Assembly: GCA_963640855.1 (NCBI GenBank)
Contig: CAVIAJ010000006.1
Location: forward strand, 32,420 to 96,419
Source of the DNA: Methanarcanum sp963640855
Lineage (GTDB): Archaea; Thermoplasmatota; Thermoplasmata; Methanomassiliicoccales; Methanomethylophilaceae
Length of the DNA: 64,000 nucleotides
Direction: 5' to 3'
Of the stretch, positions 42,867-51,364 are shown piece after piece. A model generated the notes under the pieces. The model was not told where the DNA came from. It did no database searches and worked only from the letters and a program-made list of their open reading frames with translations. Within the stretch, counting starts at the first letter, position 1; every line of letters starts with the position of its first letter. The translations under genes were made by a program, and so were the position numbers.

Positions 42867-43970
42867 TCATTTAAAATCGAACGAGCTGTAATCTTTCATA
42901 TCCCTGGTGGGGGTAGCGGGATAGAATGTAACATCATCCTTCTTCCCGTCTAACTCCATCAGCAGCGATATCGGACGGAACACTTTCCATTTCGCAACGA
43001 TATCATTTACAATTTTCTTTTCGAAGAATGCGTAATAGATCATCGACGTCAGTCCGATGATGAATGCCGTCACAAGTACAGATAATACGATGTATGTCAG
43101 AACCGACATGAAACCGCTCTTGTTCACTGCTATGAGCAAATATGCCAGAGCTGCAAACATAGGGAGAACGATTCTCTTGAGCGTTTCGAGGATTCCGTTG
43201 TAAAGATAAAAGTCACGGTATCTTGTCTTGATTCTTACGTCGAGTGACATAAAGATAGACCAAGGCATGACGATAACGGGAATGAAAAGAACGATTGAGA
43301 ACACGTACATCGGAGCATCCATTATCGAACCGAACAAAATGAATGTGGGATTCATCGAGAAATAAATCCACATGAAGATTCCGATCATCATACCCATCCT
43401 CATCGTCATACCGATTTCCTTCCACGGAGTGGATGCTCTGCTGAGGTTGTAATTCATGGTAATTGAACGAGTATCGAGGTCGCTGGGTATGTTGAAAAAG
43501 AAGGCAACAATCGTATCGGTCAGCGTCATTTTTTCCTTGATGTTAATGATCTCCGTCATCCTCAGAACTCTGTAGAATATCAGTCTCTGAGTGGCAGCGA
43601 CAAGAGAAACCACACCCACCGAACCGACCAATACCGTGTCAATGAAGAAAACGAATATCGAATCTATGCCTGCATAAATAATAGCCAGCGCAGTGATTAC
43701 GGCGATTGCCACCAATAGGTACCACGCGCCGCATTTGATGTAGAACACCAATCCGAGCAGGAAGAACGGCAGTGTAACGAGAACCAACGCATAATACGAC
43801 GGCCAATCCGTCATCGTCATTATCATAGCCGCGCCTGCGATGCACAGAATCAGAGAAACTATGTATATGACAAGCTCCGCTTTATCGAATTCCGACATCA
43901 GATTAAGTTCGTCGGCGGAATCGTTCATCCAGAAGTTGATTTTCCTGCCTTTGACAAACTTGAATGCCAT
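42867..43970 (-). CDS. Uncharacterised polytopic membrane protein
   Basis: A 367-residue protein with about nine transmembrane helices arranged as an N-terminal group, a central cytoplasmic segment (TQRLIFYRVLRMTEIINIKEKMT... TPWKEIGMTMRMG) and a C-terminal group. The family is not recognised; a loose similarity to secretion-type membrane platforms is too weak to name. Translation is coupled to the preceding small gene: its TGA forms the GTGA ribosome-binding site five bases before ATG 43970. Confidence 0.7.
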   Translation of the reverse strand: MAFKFVKGRKINFWMNDSADELNLMSEFDKAELVIYIVSLILCIAGAAMIMTMTDWPSYYALVLVTLPFFLLGLVFYIKCGAWYLLVAIAVITALAIIYAGIDSIFVFFIDTVLVGSVGVVSLVAATQRLIFYRVLRMTEIINIKEKMTLTDTIVAFFFNIPSDLDTRSITMNYNLSRASTPWKEIGMTMRMGMMIGIFMWIYFSMNPTFILFGSIMDAPMYVFSIVLFIPVIVMPWSIFMSLDVRIKTRYRDFYLYNGILETLKRIVLPMFAALAYLLIAVNKSGFMSVLTYIVLSVLVTAFIIGLTSMIYYAFFEKKIVNDIVAKWKVFRPISLLMELDGKKDDVTFYPATPTRDMKDYSSFDFK

Positions 43971-43975
43971 CGAAA

Positions 43976-44305
43976 TCACTCCGTCCATGCTTCGAATTCT
44001 ACATGTGCCAGATCTCCGCGGTACACTCCGAATATCAATGCCATGGTGCCTTTCTCTTTGGCATGTACCGGTCCGATGACGGCATCCTTTACGGACTCGG
44101 AGAACTTTGCGTTGTAACCGTTCGTATCGACGATTGAAACATCCACGCCGTTGTCTGATTTGACTGAAACGTAAACGTTCTTTCCTTTCTTCACGTTGAG
44201 AGGAAATGTCAGAATATTTCTGTATAAGCCGTCCGCTTTGATATCGAACTCACCTATGGTGACTGACTGTCTCTCAATGAGTACCGATTTCTTCTCGAAC
44301 AGCAT
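43976..44305 (-). CDS. Uncharacterised 109-residue beta-rich protein
   Basis: A small soluble protein rich in predicted beta strands (LFEKKSVLIERQSVTIGEFDI; FPLNVKKGKNVYVSVKSDNGVDVSIVD), resembling a beta-sandwich of the kind that binds at membranes, with no signal peptide. It is translated together with the following nine-helix membrane protein, so they may form one complex. No family is recognised. ATG 44305 is preferred over GTG 44311. Confidence 0.65.
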   Translation of the reverse strand: MLFEKKSVLIERQSVTIGEFDIKADGLYRNILTFPLNVKKGKNVYVSVKSDNGVDVSIVDTNGYNAKFSESVKDAVIGPVHAKEKGTMALIFGVYRGDLAHVEFEAWTE

Positions 44306-44331
44306 CGTCACTTGATTACAGGAAGAAGATA

Positions 44332-45318
44332 TTATTCTTCCGTTACGATGTCATCCAAATCCGTAGAATAATGCCACATCTTGGGATAATGGCCGCGGTC
44401 CATCAGCACCCTGTCGATGTCTACGGCTTTGCCTTTGTCGGTAGCCATAATCTTCTGAGAAGACATCAGCATTCTTCCGATAGCGATAAGTTCTCCTCTT
44501 GCGGTCATAAGTGCAACGAGTGCATTCTTTCTGATTTCATCATCGAGCATATGTATGCCTGAAATGTTCAGATCCGCACCGTGACATATCGCATCGACTG
44601 CGGTTGCCTTTACGATAATCTTGGGCAGAGGTTCCACGAGAACTTCCAACGGCATAATGATGCTGCGCAGCCATGCCTCTCTTCCGTTCTGCTGCCACAG
44701 AACATACGCATCGGCAAGATCGTACAGAGTGGCTGCGTTACTTTCATTCATAACGCCTGATGAAGGACGTCTCAGTTCCAGCATGTTTCCGCCGCATCCG
44801 AGTGCCTCCCCGATATCGGTGCATAATGTCCTCACATATGTTCCGGCATCGCACTGAATCCTGAACAGAATCTTACGGCCCTCAATCTCAAGAATTTCAA
44901 TCTCGGATACGTTTCTGATTCTGAGCTGACGTTTTACGGACGATCTCACGGGCGGAAGCTGATAGATTTTTCCTACGAAGTTTCCGATTACTTTACGGAC
45001 CTTCTTCTCAGGAACATCGCCGCGGAGTGTCATCAGACAGATGTATTCCTTCTTTGACGAAAGAACGATATCCGTGAGTCTTACCGCTTTGCCGACACAG
45101 ATCGGAAGTACGCCGCTCACGTACGGATCCAAAGTACCGCCGTGTCCGACCTTCTTCACATGTAACGCATCGCGCGCCCATGCGGTGACCTGATGCGATG
45201 TGGGTCCGCGGGGTTTGTCCAATGCGATTACACCTGCATCGAGCAATTCGCCGACGGTTCTGTCGGAAGGTTTCTTACCCCATCTGTCCTTAACAGCCTT
45301 AGGGTCTTTGACCAGCAA
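44332..45318 (-). CDS. truB: tRNA/rRNA pseudouridine synthase Cbf5/TruB
   Basis: Archaeal Cbf5, the catalytic subunit of H/ACA RNPs, which also makes pseudouridine 55 in tRNA. The catalytic Asp64 lies in GHGGTLDPYVSGVLP, and a C-terminal PUA domain follows from about residue 240. The start is unusual: TTG 45318, placed four bases after the cmk stop with GAGGGATG as ribosome-binding site; there is no in-frame ATG before conserved sequence. It is the last gene of the secY-EMC3-cmk-cbf5 tail of the ribosomal operon. Confidence 0.93.
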   Translation of the reverse strand: MLVKDPKAVKDRWGKKPSDRTVGELLDAGVIALDKPRGPTSHQVTAWARDALHVKKVGHGGTLDPYVSGVLPICVGKAVRLTDIVLSSKKEYICLMTLRGDVPEKKVRKVIGNFVGKIYQLPPVRSSVKRQLRIRNVSEIEILEIEGRKILFRIQCDAGTYVRTLCTDIGEALGCGGNMLELRRPSSGVMNESNAATLYDLADAYVLWQQNGREAWLRSIIMPLEVLVEPLPKIIVKATAVDAICHGADLNISGIHMLDDEIRKNALVALMTARGELIAIGRMLMSSQKIMATDKGKAVDIDRVLMDRGHYPKMWHYSTDLDDIVTEE

Positions 45319-45321
45319 GGT

Positions 45322-45849
45322 TCATCCCTCGATTGCCTTCAGGATGGTGTTCAGAACGCCGTCCGGATTAAGATTGTCCGTGTTGATGATAAGGTCGTAG
45401 ACACTCATATCGTTGATGTCTATGCCGTAGTACATCATATAACGCTTAGCCTCGGATGCCTGACGTTCGAGAGTATCGGAAACGGCTTTCTCGAGAGTGT
45501 CTCCCTCACGTATGCCGATTCTCTCCATACGGACTTCAGGACTTGCTTCAATATAAATTTTGAATGCGGGAATCCCGTTCCTGCTGAGCATATACGCCGA
45601 AAGACGGGATTCGAGAATGATGTCATCATTCTCTCTGGCTGTTTCGAGAATCCTTTCGTCGATATTCCTGTCGATGGACGGATCCTCTTCCGCCAGTTTG
45701 CCCAATTCGACAAGTGAAATGTTTTTCTCTGCAGCAATCTCTCTGAATATCTTTCCAAAGACAACAGCCTTCAGTCCGAGAACTTCGGAGAGCCTGTTAC
45801 AAGCAGTGGTCTTCCCGGAACCGGGAGGACCACTGATTGTTATTCTCAT
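45322..45849 (-). CDS. cmk: Cytidylate kinase, archaeal type
   Basis: A 175-residue P-loop kinase (GPPGSGKTT at 7-15) that phosphorylates CMP. The segments FGKIFREIAAEKNISLVELGKLAEEDPSIDR and ILESRLSAYM match archaeal Cmk. Its ATG overlaps the EMC3-like stop (ATGA), so it is coupled. Confidence 0.93.
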   Translation of the reverse strand: MRITISGPPGSGKTTACNRLSEVLGLKAVVFGKIFREIAAEKNISLVELGKLAEEDPSIDRNIDERILETARENDDIILESRLSAYMLSRNGIPAFKIYIEASPEVRMERIGIREGDTLEKAVSDTLERQASEAKRYMMYYGIDINDMSVYDLIINTDNLNPDGVLNTILKAIEG

Positions 45850-46541
45850 GCGACCTCTTCCTCGGACTCGATCTCGTTGAGGCGCTTCTTGAACTGATAA
45901 GTCCTTACGAGCCTCATCACAATCTGTCCGATAGGGATACTGATCAGCGAGTAGATCAAAATCCATGCAGGAAGTACGTACACAGCATTGAGATCGACAC
46001 CTGCGCCCGCAGATATCATCGACCAGGGAACACTGATAGTGCTCATTCCGGCCATGGTGATACTTACGAAGTACCTCACCCACAGGAACATCGGGATGAC
46101 GATGATCATGGTGACGGGCATAGCTTTCATCATCTTGTTGCTCGCCTCCATGGTCTTCGCCATCACCACAGGCTGCATTTCCATCAGCTTTTTGAGTTTG
46201 TAGGTGTTGTTGTCAAGCCTGGCCTGACGCAGTTCCTTGTTGAACGCAGTACTGTATGCCTGTGATTTCTGCTGGCTGATCATGTCCATCATCAGTGTCC
46301 TGATGATCGTGGAAACCACGACCATGATCGTACCTGCGAGCATTAAGGTCACCACGGGCCACTCTCCGTTGAAGTCGAGGGCTTGGAACACATAGTTCAG
46401 TAGTTTACCGATTACGTGTTCGCTTCCGTCGATCCAATAGAGAACCATAATCATCATCATCATGATGAGCATGGTCCACATGCCCTTCATATCGGGCATG
46501 GGCATATTATCGGGCGACTGCTGACCGCCAGGCGCTGCCAT
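45846..46541 (-). CDS. EMC3/DUF106 membrane insertase
   Basis: A 231-residue membrane protein of the DUF106/EMC3-TMCO1 family, archaeal relatives of Oxa1/YidC insertases. A Met-rich first helix, a cytoplasmic coiled coil (QQKSQAYSTAFNKELRQARLDN) and two further helices give the Ylp1-like layout. It lies directly behind secY, with the GGAGGAG ribosome-binding site inside the last secY codons. It probably helps insert membrane proteins. Confidence 0.92.
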   Translation of the reverse strand: MAAPGGQQSPDNMPMPDMKGMWTMLIMMMMIMVLYWIDGSEHVIGKLLNYVFQALDFNGEWPVVTLMLAGTIMVVVSTIIRTLMMDMISQQKSQAYSTAFNKELRQARLDNNTYKLKKLMEMQPVVMAKTMEASNKMMKAMPVTMIIVIPMFLWVRYFVSITMAGMSTISVPWSMISAGAGVDLNAVYVLPAWILIYSLISIPIGQIVMRLVRTYQFKKRLNEIESEEEVA

Positions 46542-46542
46542 C

Positions 46543-48075
46543 TTACTCTCCTCCAAAGAATCCTCTCAGTACAGGATTCATTTCCATCATCTGTTCCTTA
46601 CCCATCGCTTCGTAGAAGTGAATCAGGATACCGACTGTAAGCAGAACTCCTGTTCCGCTTGCATGACCGGTCGTACCTATCAAATCTGCGAATGCCGCAA
46701 GAGCACCGACGATAGCTCCCGACATGACAGTCACGGCGGGAATGTATCTCTCAAGCACTCTCTCAAGCACACGGGGATCGCGACGGAATCCAGGGATCTG
46801 CATACCGCTCTTCTGAATCTGGTTTGCAACCGACTTCGGACCGAGGTTGGTTGTGTCTACCCAGAACTTTGCGAACAGCACCGAACCGAGGATCATTATG
46901 GACACATAGATTACCACACGCATCAGGTTCATCAGCGGACTGTGGGCGTTGGTTCCGGGCGATAGGATAGGCACCAGCCAATCCGTGATTCCCGAAGGTG
47001 CCGACAGATACCATGCCAATCCGCCCGCCGCCTGTGTACTCGACTCTTCGAAGTATCCGATGTACGAGTTATGACCCAGCAGGGGAATTCCGCTCAGCAG
47101 ATTGTTGCTGTAGAACAGCAGAGCGAACATACTGATGTTAGCCAGAAGGGCGGACATCAGAATGACCGGAATGTTACTTGCGTAGATCAGTTTGATCGGA
47201 TATCTGCCTCTGGCACCGCGGGCGTTACCGTGTGACAGCGGCAGTTCGATACGGGTCGACTCCAGATAGGCGACAACGAAGAAGATCGCTAACGTACCCA
47301 GCAATGCAATCACGGGGTTTGGCTGCGATAGGAACATGATTTCATATCCCTGGCTGCTTAGCTGCGCCGGAGTGCATGTTGCGATGATGTAGATGACCTT
47401 CGGGATTGTACCGGCCGGAGGGTTGCTTAGGCTGTACGCTTCACCTGTTGTGATCGGGTTCCAGTTCAGAGTTCCTGTAAACAGGGCCTGAGCCACTCCC
47501 GCGGCGATGAACAGTGAGATACCGCTTCCGATACCCCATTTAGATATCACCTCATCCATCAGGAACAGTACGTACGATCCCAGAGCAATCTGCAGGACAA
47601 TCAATGCCCTCGCGCCCCCGGTACCGAAGGCACCCGAGAAGGATGCCGACGGTACGAGGTATCCGAATACCTGAGGTATGGATTCAAAGAGAATCATGAC
47701 TATGACCAGCAGCTTGAGTACCGACTGGTAACAGCCCTTGTCCTCTTTGTTTGTGAGGTCGAGTTTGATGATCTTGGCACCGACGAACAATTGCATAATG
47801 ATTGAAGCCGTCACAATCGGCCCGATACCGAGTTGCATCAATGTACCTGAAGCACCTGCCATGATCGTTCTGTACTGCGCGAACAAATCCAGAGCCTTGG
47901 TCTGATCCAGACCGTAGACACTGACGTTTGCCATGAAGAAGTACACGACGAGTACGACTAACACCCACAGCATCTTCGTCCTGAAGTGCACATGCCCTTC
48001 GGGACGCTTTACTGCAGGTAGCCTGTCGGAAATCGGCTTAACCTTATACAGTAAGCTTTTCGTCTCTTCTGCCAT
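46543..48075 (-). CDS. secY: Preprotein translocase subunit SecY
   Basis: A 510-residue, ten-helix protein channel. The plug/helix-2 region (LMQLGIGPIVTASIIMQLFVGAKI) and the loop ahead of helix 7 (ESTRIELPLSHGNARGARGRYPIKLIYASNIPVIL) are clear. It is slightly longer than many archaeal SecY proteins because of extended external loops. It is followed by the EMC3-like insertase, cmk and cbf5; adk, eL34 and eL14, often present here in Euryarchaeota, are missing. Confidence 0.96.
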   Translation of the reverse strand: MAEETKSLLYKVKPISDRLPAVKRPEGHVHFRTKMLWVLVVLVVYFFMANVSVYGLDQTKALDLFAQYRTIMAGASGTLMQLGIGPIVTASIIMQLFVGAKIIKLDLTNKEDKGCYQSVLKLLVIVMILFESIPQVFGYLVPSASFSGAFGTGGARALIVLQIALGSYVLFLMDEVISKWGIGSGISLFIAAGVAQALFTGTLNWNPITTGEAYSLSNPPAGTIPKVIYIIATCTPAQLSSQGYEIMFLSQPNPVIALLGTLAIFFVVAYLESTRIELPLSHGNARGARGRYPIKLIYASNIPVILMSALLANISMFALLFYSNNLLSGIPLLGHNSYIGYFEESSTQAAGGLAWYLSAPSGITDWLVPILSPGTNAHSPLMNLMRVVIYVSIMILGSVLFAKFWVDTTNLGPKSVANQIQKSGMQIPGFRRDPRVLERVLERYIPAVTVMSGAIVGALAAFADLIGTTGHASGTGVLLTVGILIHFYEAMGKEQMMEMNPVLRGFFGGE

Positions 48076-48087
48076 ATCTCAATCTCC

Positions 48088-48543
48088 TCATTCTTCTGTT
48101 TCTTCTTCGAAACCGACAACGGAACCGCCGGCCGCTTTGATCTTCTCAACAGCGGTCTCGGATGCCTCGGCGACGGTGACGTTTGCCTTGACGGCAATGT
48201 TACCGTTTCCGAGGAGCTTGTCTATTCCGGCCTCTGTGAGGTTGACGTCATAGACATCGCCATTCTTTGTTGCGAAACCGAGTGTTACGAAACGCTCAAT
48301 CTGCTCATTGAGTTCCTCGACGTTAAGGGTGCTGTTTGCGGAAACGGTGCACTGAGGCCTCTTGAATCCGTGGTGTCCGAAGTACTCCGAGTGGTTAGCC
48401 TTGTCGTTCTTCAGCATCTGGATCTTCTTAGTCTTGGAGTAACCGGCCATACCGTGTCCTCCGATGATACCTGCACCTCTTCCGGACTTCTTACCGCGTC
48501 CGTGCGTCCTGGAACCTCTGAATTTCTTTGTTCTGCTCGGCAT
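48088..48543 (-). CDS. rpl15: Ribosomal protein uL15
   Basis: A 151-residue large-subunit protein with the Gly/Arg-rich N-terminus (FRGSRTHGRGKKSGRGAGIIGGHG) and the C-terminal SETAVEKIKAAGGSVVGFEE segment typical of uL15. It precedes secY by 12 bases, as in most archaea and bacteria. Confidence 0.95.
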   Translation of the reverse strand: MPSRTKKFRGSRTHGRGKKSGRGAGIIGGHGMAGYSKTKKIQMLKNDKANHSEYFGHHGFKRPQCTVSANSTLNVEELNEQIERFVTLGFATKNGDVYDVNLTEAGIDKLLGNGNIAVKANVTVAEASETAVEKIKAAGGSVVGFEEETEE

Positions 48544-48552
48544 GTTTTCACC

Positions 48553-49020
48553 TCACAGCATCCTGGCGATGAGATCGTTGATCGCTTCGCCCCTGTAGCC
48601 GAGTGCACCGCCGTTCTTCCATGAGCGCTTGTTGCCCTCATATCCCTTGATAGGGGGGTGGAGGCGGAACACGGGTTTTATTCCGTTGTTCTTGACGTTT
48701 GCCTTGAATTCATCGGCAAGGATGGCTTTTGCCATTTCCTCGGGTGACTTCACAAACTCGTTGTCGCTGAGCGTCTCGTTGCTGATCGGCTCGTCGCCCT
48801 CGAGTTTTCCGCGGACCTTGATCATGTCGATCAGGGTTTCCTCATTGATTTCTCCCCAGGTGATGTAGTCCTTTGCCTTCTGAAGCATACCTTTCATCGC
48901 ATCGTTCTCAGGAACGACAACACAGTGGTTGACCCTCGTGAGACCGAGGAGCATCATGGTGTGCTCGATATCGTAGTTGACATCGGGCTGACCGCGTACA
49001 CGGATAACTGCATATGCCAT
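48553..49020 (-). CDS. rpl30: Ribosomal protein uL30
   Basis: A 155-residue archaeal/eukaryotic long form of uL30. It starts MAYAVIRVRGQPDVNYDIEHTM and contains LGLTRVNHCVVVPEN. The C-terminal extension (GVKP-like HPPIKGYEGNKRSWKNGGALGYRGEAIND) is standard for archaea. Confidence 0.95.
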   Translation of the reverse strand: MAYAVIRVRGQPDVNYDIEHTMMLLGLTRVNHCVVVPENDAMKGMLQKAKDYITWGEINEETLIDMIKVRGKLEGDEPISNETLSDNEFVKSPEEMAKAILADEFKANVKNNGIKPVFRLHPPIKGYEGNKRSWKNGGALGYRGEAINDLIARML

Positions 49021-49022
49021 AT

Positions 49023-49703
49023 TTATTCCTCCATCGAGTCGACGTCAGTTTCCTGTATGGTAAGTCCAACAGGTCCTGATACGATGTTCTGCTTCTGTGC
49101 CTGTTCATCGGTGACCCTCATTGAAGAGGTCATCCTGAGTGCCTCGAATGTTGCAAGTGCATAGTTGACCTTCGTCTTGGTGTTACCCCTGGCGAATCCC
49201 CATGCATCCTTGACACCTGCGAGTGTGAGCAGGCTCTTGGCGACATCACCGACAGCGAGCGTAATTCCGCGGGGTGCGGGCTTGAACGTCACTTCGACTG
49301 AACCGCATGTTCCGTGTACCTCGAAAGGCAGTGAGTGAGGCTGCTGACAGCCGCATTCCCAGGAACCGCATCCTCTCTTGATCTCGATGATGTTAAGTTT
49401 TGCGTTGTCGATAGCTTTCCTGATTGCGGGACCGACTTCTTTTCCTTTCGCCCTTCCGATTCCTATGAATCCGTCGCCGTTTCCGACGATACAGGTAACA
49501 GCGAACCTGACCCTCCTTCCGGAGTCGGTCATCCTCTGTACCATGTTCAGATCGATAACCTCATCCTGAAGTTCAGGGAGGAGGATATCCACGATCTGGG
49601 GTTCACGGAGCGGGAGTTTCGTGGCAAGAGCGTCGCTCATTGTGGTGATCTCTCCGTTGAGGACCATCTGTCCGAGTCTTGTCTTAGGGACCCAGTCTGC
49701 CAT
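49023..49703 (-). CDS. rps5: Ribosomal protein uS5
   Basis: A 226-residue small-subunit protein. The double-stranded-RNA-binding fold shows RVRFAVTCIVGNGDGFIGIGRAKGKEVGPAIRKA, and the second half VEVTFKPAPRGITLAVGDVAKSLLTLAGVKD. ATG 49703 follows a GGAGG site inside the uL18 end. The frame extends 23 codons upstream within uL18 but without similarity. Confidence 0.95.
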   Translation of the reverse strand: MADWVPKTRLGQMVLNGEITTMSDALATKLPLREPQIVDILLPELQDEVIDLNMVQRMTDSGRRVRFAVTCIVGNGDGFIGIGRAKGKEVGPAIRKAIDNAKLNIIEIKRGCGSWECGCQQPHSLPFEVHGTCGSVEVTFKPAPRGITLAVGDVAKSLLTLAGVKDAWGFARGNTKTKVNYALATFEALRMTSSMRVTDEQAQKQNIVSGPVGLTIQETDVDSMEE

Positions 49704-49704
49704 T

Positions 49705-50205
49705 TTACTCAGCCTCCATCTTTTCTTTAACTGCAGCGACGAGTGCTGCAATGCTCTCATCGATGTGCGCACCGTTCAGCCTGTCCTCGTCGGGGAGAAC
49801 ATCTTCGCCGTGGGGTACTTCGAGACCGGCATCGCACATTCCGGCAACTGTCGCGAAGAGAACTCCGCCGTGCTTGGGTTTCTGCATACCGATATCGAGA
49901 ACTGCGTACTCGATTCCTTCTTTCACTGCTTTCTTACCGACAAGGTATCCCGTGAGGTATGCCGCAGGTATGCTGGAGCAGGATTTGTCCCAGCCGTACT
50001 TTGCGAGCTCTTTGGATGTTGCTGAAACAACGACCTTGTCTCCTTCCATTCCGAATTCCTCGAACTGGATGTTTACGTTCTTGTTGGATCTCCTGACGAC
50101 AGCCCTGAGCTCTCCTCCTCTGAGGAGTTTTCTGCGGGTGTAGTAGTCTGTGCGACCCTCTCTTCTTCTGCGGAACGCAACGTTGTATCTTGGTCCTGTT
50201 GCCAT
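49705..50205 (-). CDS. rpl18: Ribosomal protein uL18
   Basis: A 166-residue 5S-rRNA-binding protein. The segments RYNVAFRRRREGRTDYYTRRKLL, AAYLTGYLVGKKA and VLDIGMQKPKHGGVLFATVAGMCDAGLEVPHGE match the archaeal form. Its start overlaps the eL19 stop by one base. Confidence 0.95.
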   Translation of the reverse strand: MATGPRYNVAFRRRREGRTDYYTRRKLLRGGELRAVVRRSNKNVNIQFEEFGMEGDKVVVSATSKELAKYGWDKSCSSIPAAYLTGYLVGKKAVKEGIEYAVLDIGMQKPKHGGVLFATVAGMCDAGLEVPHGEDVLPDEDRLNGAHIDESIAALVAAVKEKMEAE

Positions 50206-50663
50206 CAGTTCTCCTCCTCCTTCAAGTGTCCTGCGTTGGTCATGTGCATCCTAAGGTTCCTGCGGTTCTTGTAGACGCCTCCCTTAGCCCTCCTGTAGTA
50301 CAGCCTGTATACAGAAGGCGTGATCTTTCCGTCCGCACGAAGCTGTTTGAGCTCGTCACGGATGGGCCTGATTGTGGAGATCCACCTCCTCTTGTCAGGC
50401 ACACGTGCGTTGTCGGTACCTTTCCTGCTTCCGGGACCTTTCCTCTTGCCCTTGGCCTTCTGACCCTTGACATATCTGATTCTTCCGTAGGATGTTCCTT
50501 TCTTTGCCTTCGCTTTGATGGTTCCGGATGCGATGGCCGTACGGATATCCGCACGGGTGATGCATTCTGCAACGTCCTCGATCTTGTCGGGGTCGATCCA
50601 TACTCTGTTCTCACCGCATTTCAGGATCTCTGCGGCCATTCTTTTCTGGTTCTTGAGATCCAT
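50205..50663 (-). CDS. rpl19e: Ribosomal protein eL19
   Basis: A 152-residue basic protein specific to archaea and eukaryotes. It starts MDLKNQKRMAAEILKCGENRVWIDP, and KGTSYGRIRYVKGQKAKGKRKGPGSRKGT is the characteristic linker. ATG 50663 lies two bases after the eL32 TGA; a GTG at 50669 is in frame. Confidence 0.95.
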   Translation of the reverse strand: MDLKNQKRMAAEILKCGENRVWIDPDKIEDVAECITRADIRTAIASGTIKAKAKKGTSYGRIRYVKGQKAKGKRKGPGSRKGTDNARVPDKRRWISTIRPIRDELKQLRADGKITPSVYRLYYRRAKGGVYKNRRNLRMHMTNAGHLKEEEN

Positions 50664-50665
50664 GT

Positions 50666-51364
50666 TCACACCATCCTGTTGAGGACCCTGATTCCGAGTT
50701 CATCCGCTTTTGCCTGGATGTCGATCCTCTTCTTTGTTCCGACAGTACCGCCGATGCGGACTGCCTGTACGCTTGCGTCGATTCCCGTGAGTCCGTCCAC
50801 ATTGTAAACGATGACCTCTTCGAATCCCGAGGGGTGAAGTCCCCTGACCGATGCCGGTCCGCGGTATCCGATGTCGACCATGTGTGTGCGTCTCTTGAGG
50901 TGCCTTCTCATCTTTGAGTGAATACCTCTGGGTCTTCTCCAGCTGTCTCCGAGCTTGGAGTATCTAAACCACTCCTGCCTGTGGAAGGCGGGTCTGCGGC
51001 CGCTGATGAGCGCCCTCTTGGCGAGATCCGTTGCCGTCTCTTCGGAGATCTTGGCTTTGATAGAGGGGATGTATGCCTTGGGTTCTTCCACGACTTCGAC
51101 CTTCTCCTCGGTCTTCTTCGCCTCTTTCTTGGCTTCCTTCTTGGCCTCTTTCTTGGGCTCCTCTGTATCTCCCTCGACGAGTGATTTCCACTTCGTTGCG
51201 GTCTTGGGACCTACACCTGAAAGTGATTTGATGATTTCTTTCATCTTGCTCTCGTCTTTCAGAGCGGCGGAGAATTCCTCGACAGTCTTGATTCCGATTG
51301 CTTCGAGCTCAGAGATATTCTCATCTTTGAGTCCCGGGAAGTCCTTGAAACTCTTAACGCTCAT
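50666..51364 (-). CDS. rpl32e: Ribosomal protein eL32 with N-terminal HhH extension
   Basis: A 232-residue protein. The last 130 residues are canonical eL32 (RPAFHRQEWFRYSKLGDSWRRPRGIHSKMRRHLK...GYRGPASVRGLHPSGFEEV). The first 65 residues are a helix-hairpin-helix-like domain (FPGLKDENISELEAIGIKTVEEF...LSGVGPKTATKW), joined by a Lys/Glu repeat linker (EAKKEAKKEAKKTEEK). Similar extensions are known in haloarchaea and Thermoplasmata. The extension may touch rRNA or another protein. Its start overlaps the uL6 stop by four bases. Confidence 0.94.
   Translation of the reverse strand: MSVKSFKDFPGLKDENISELEAIGIKTVEEFSAALKDESKMKEIIKSLSGVGPKTATKWKSLVEGDTEEPKKEAKKEAKKEAKKTEEKVEVVEEPKAYIPSIKAKISEETATDLAKRALISGRRPAFHRQEWFRYSKLGDSWRRPRGIHSKMRRHLKRRTHMVDIGYRGPASVRGLHPSGFEEVIVYNVDGLTGIDASVQAVRIGGTVGTKKRIDIQAKADELGIRVLNRMV

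Noticed and set aside
51060..51180. Repeated CTTGGCTTC/CTTCTT units, looking like a tandem repeat
   Set aside because: They encode the EAKK linker of eL32; the repetition is explained by protein composition.
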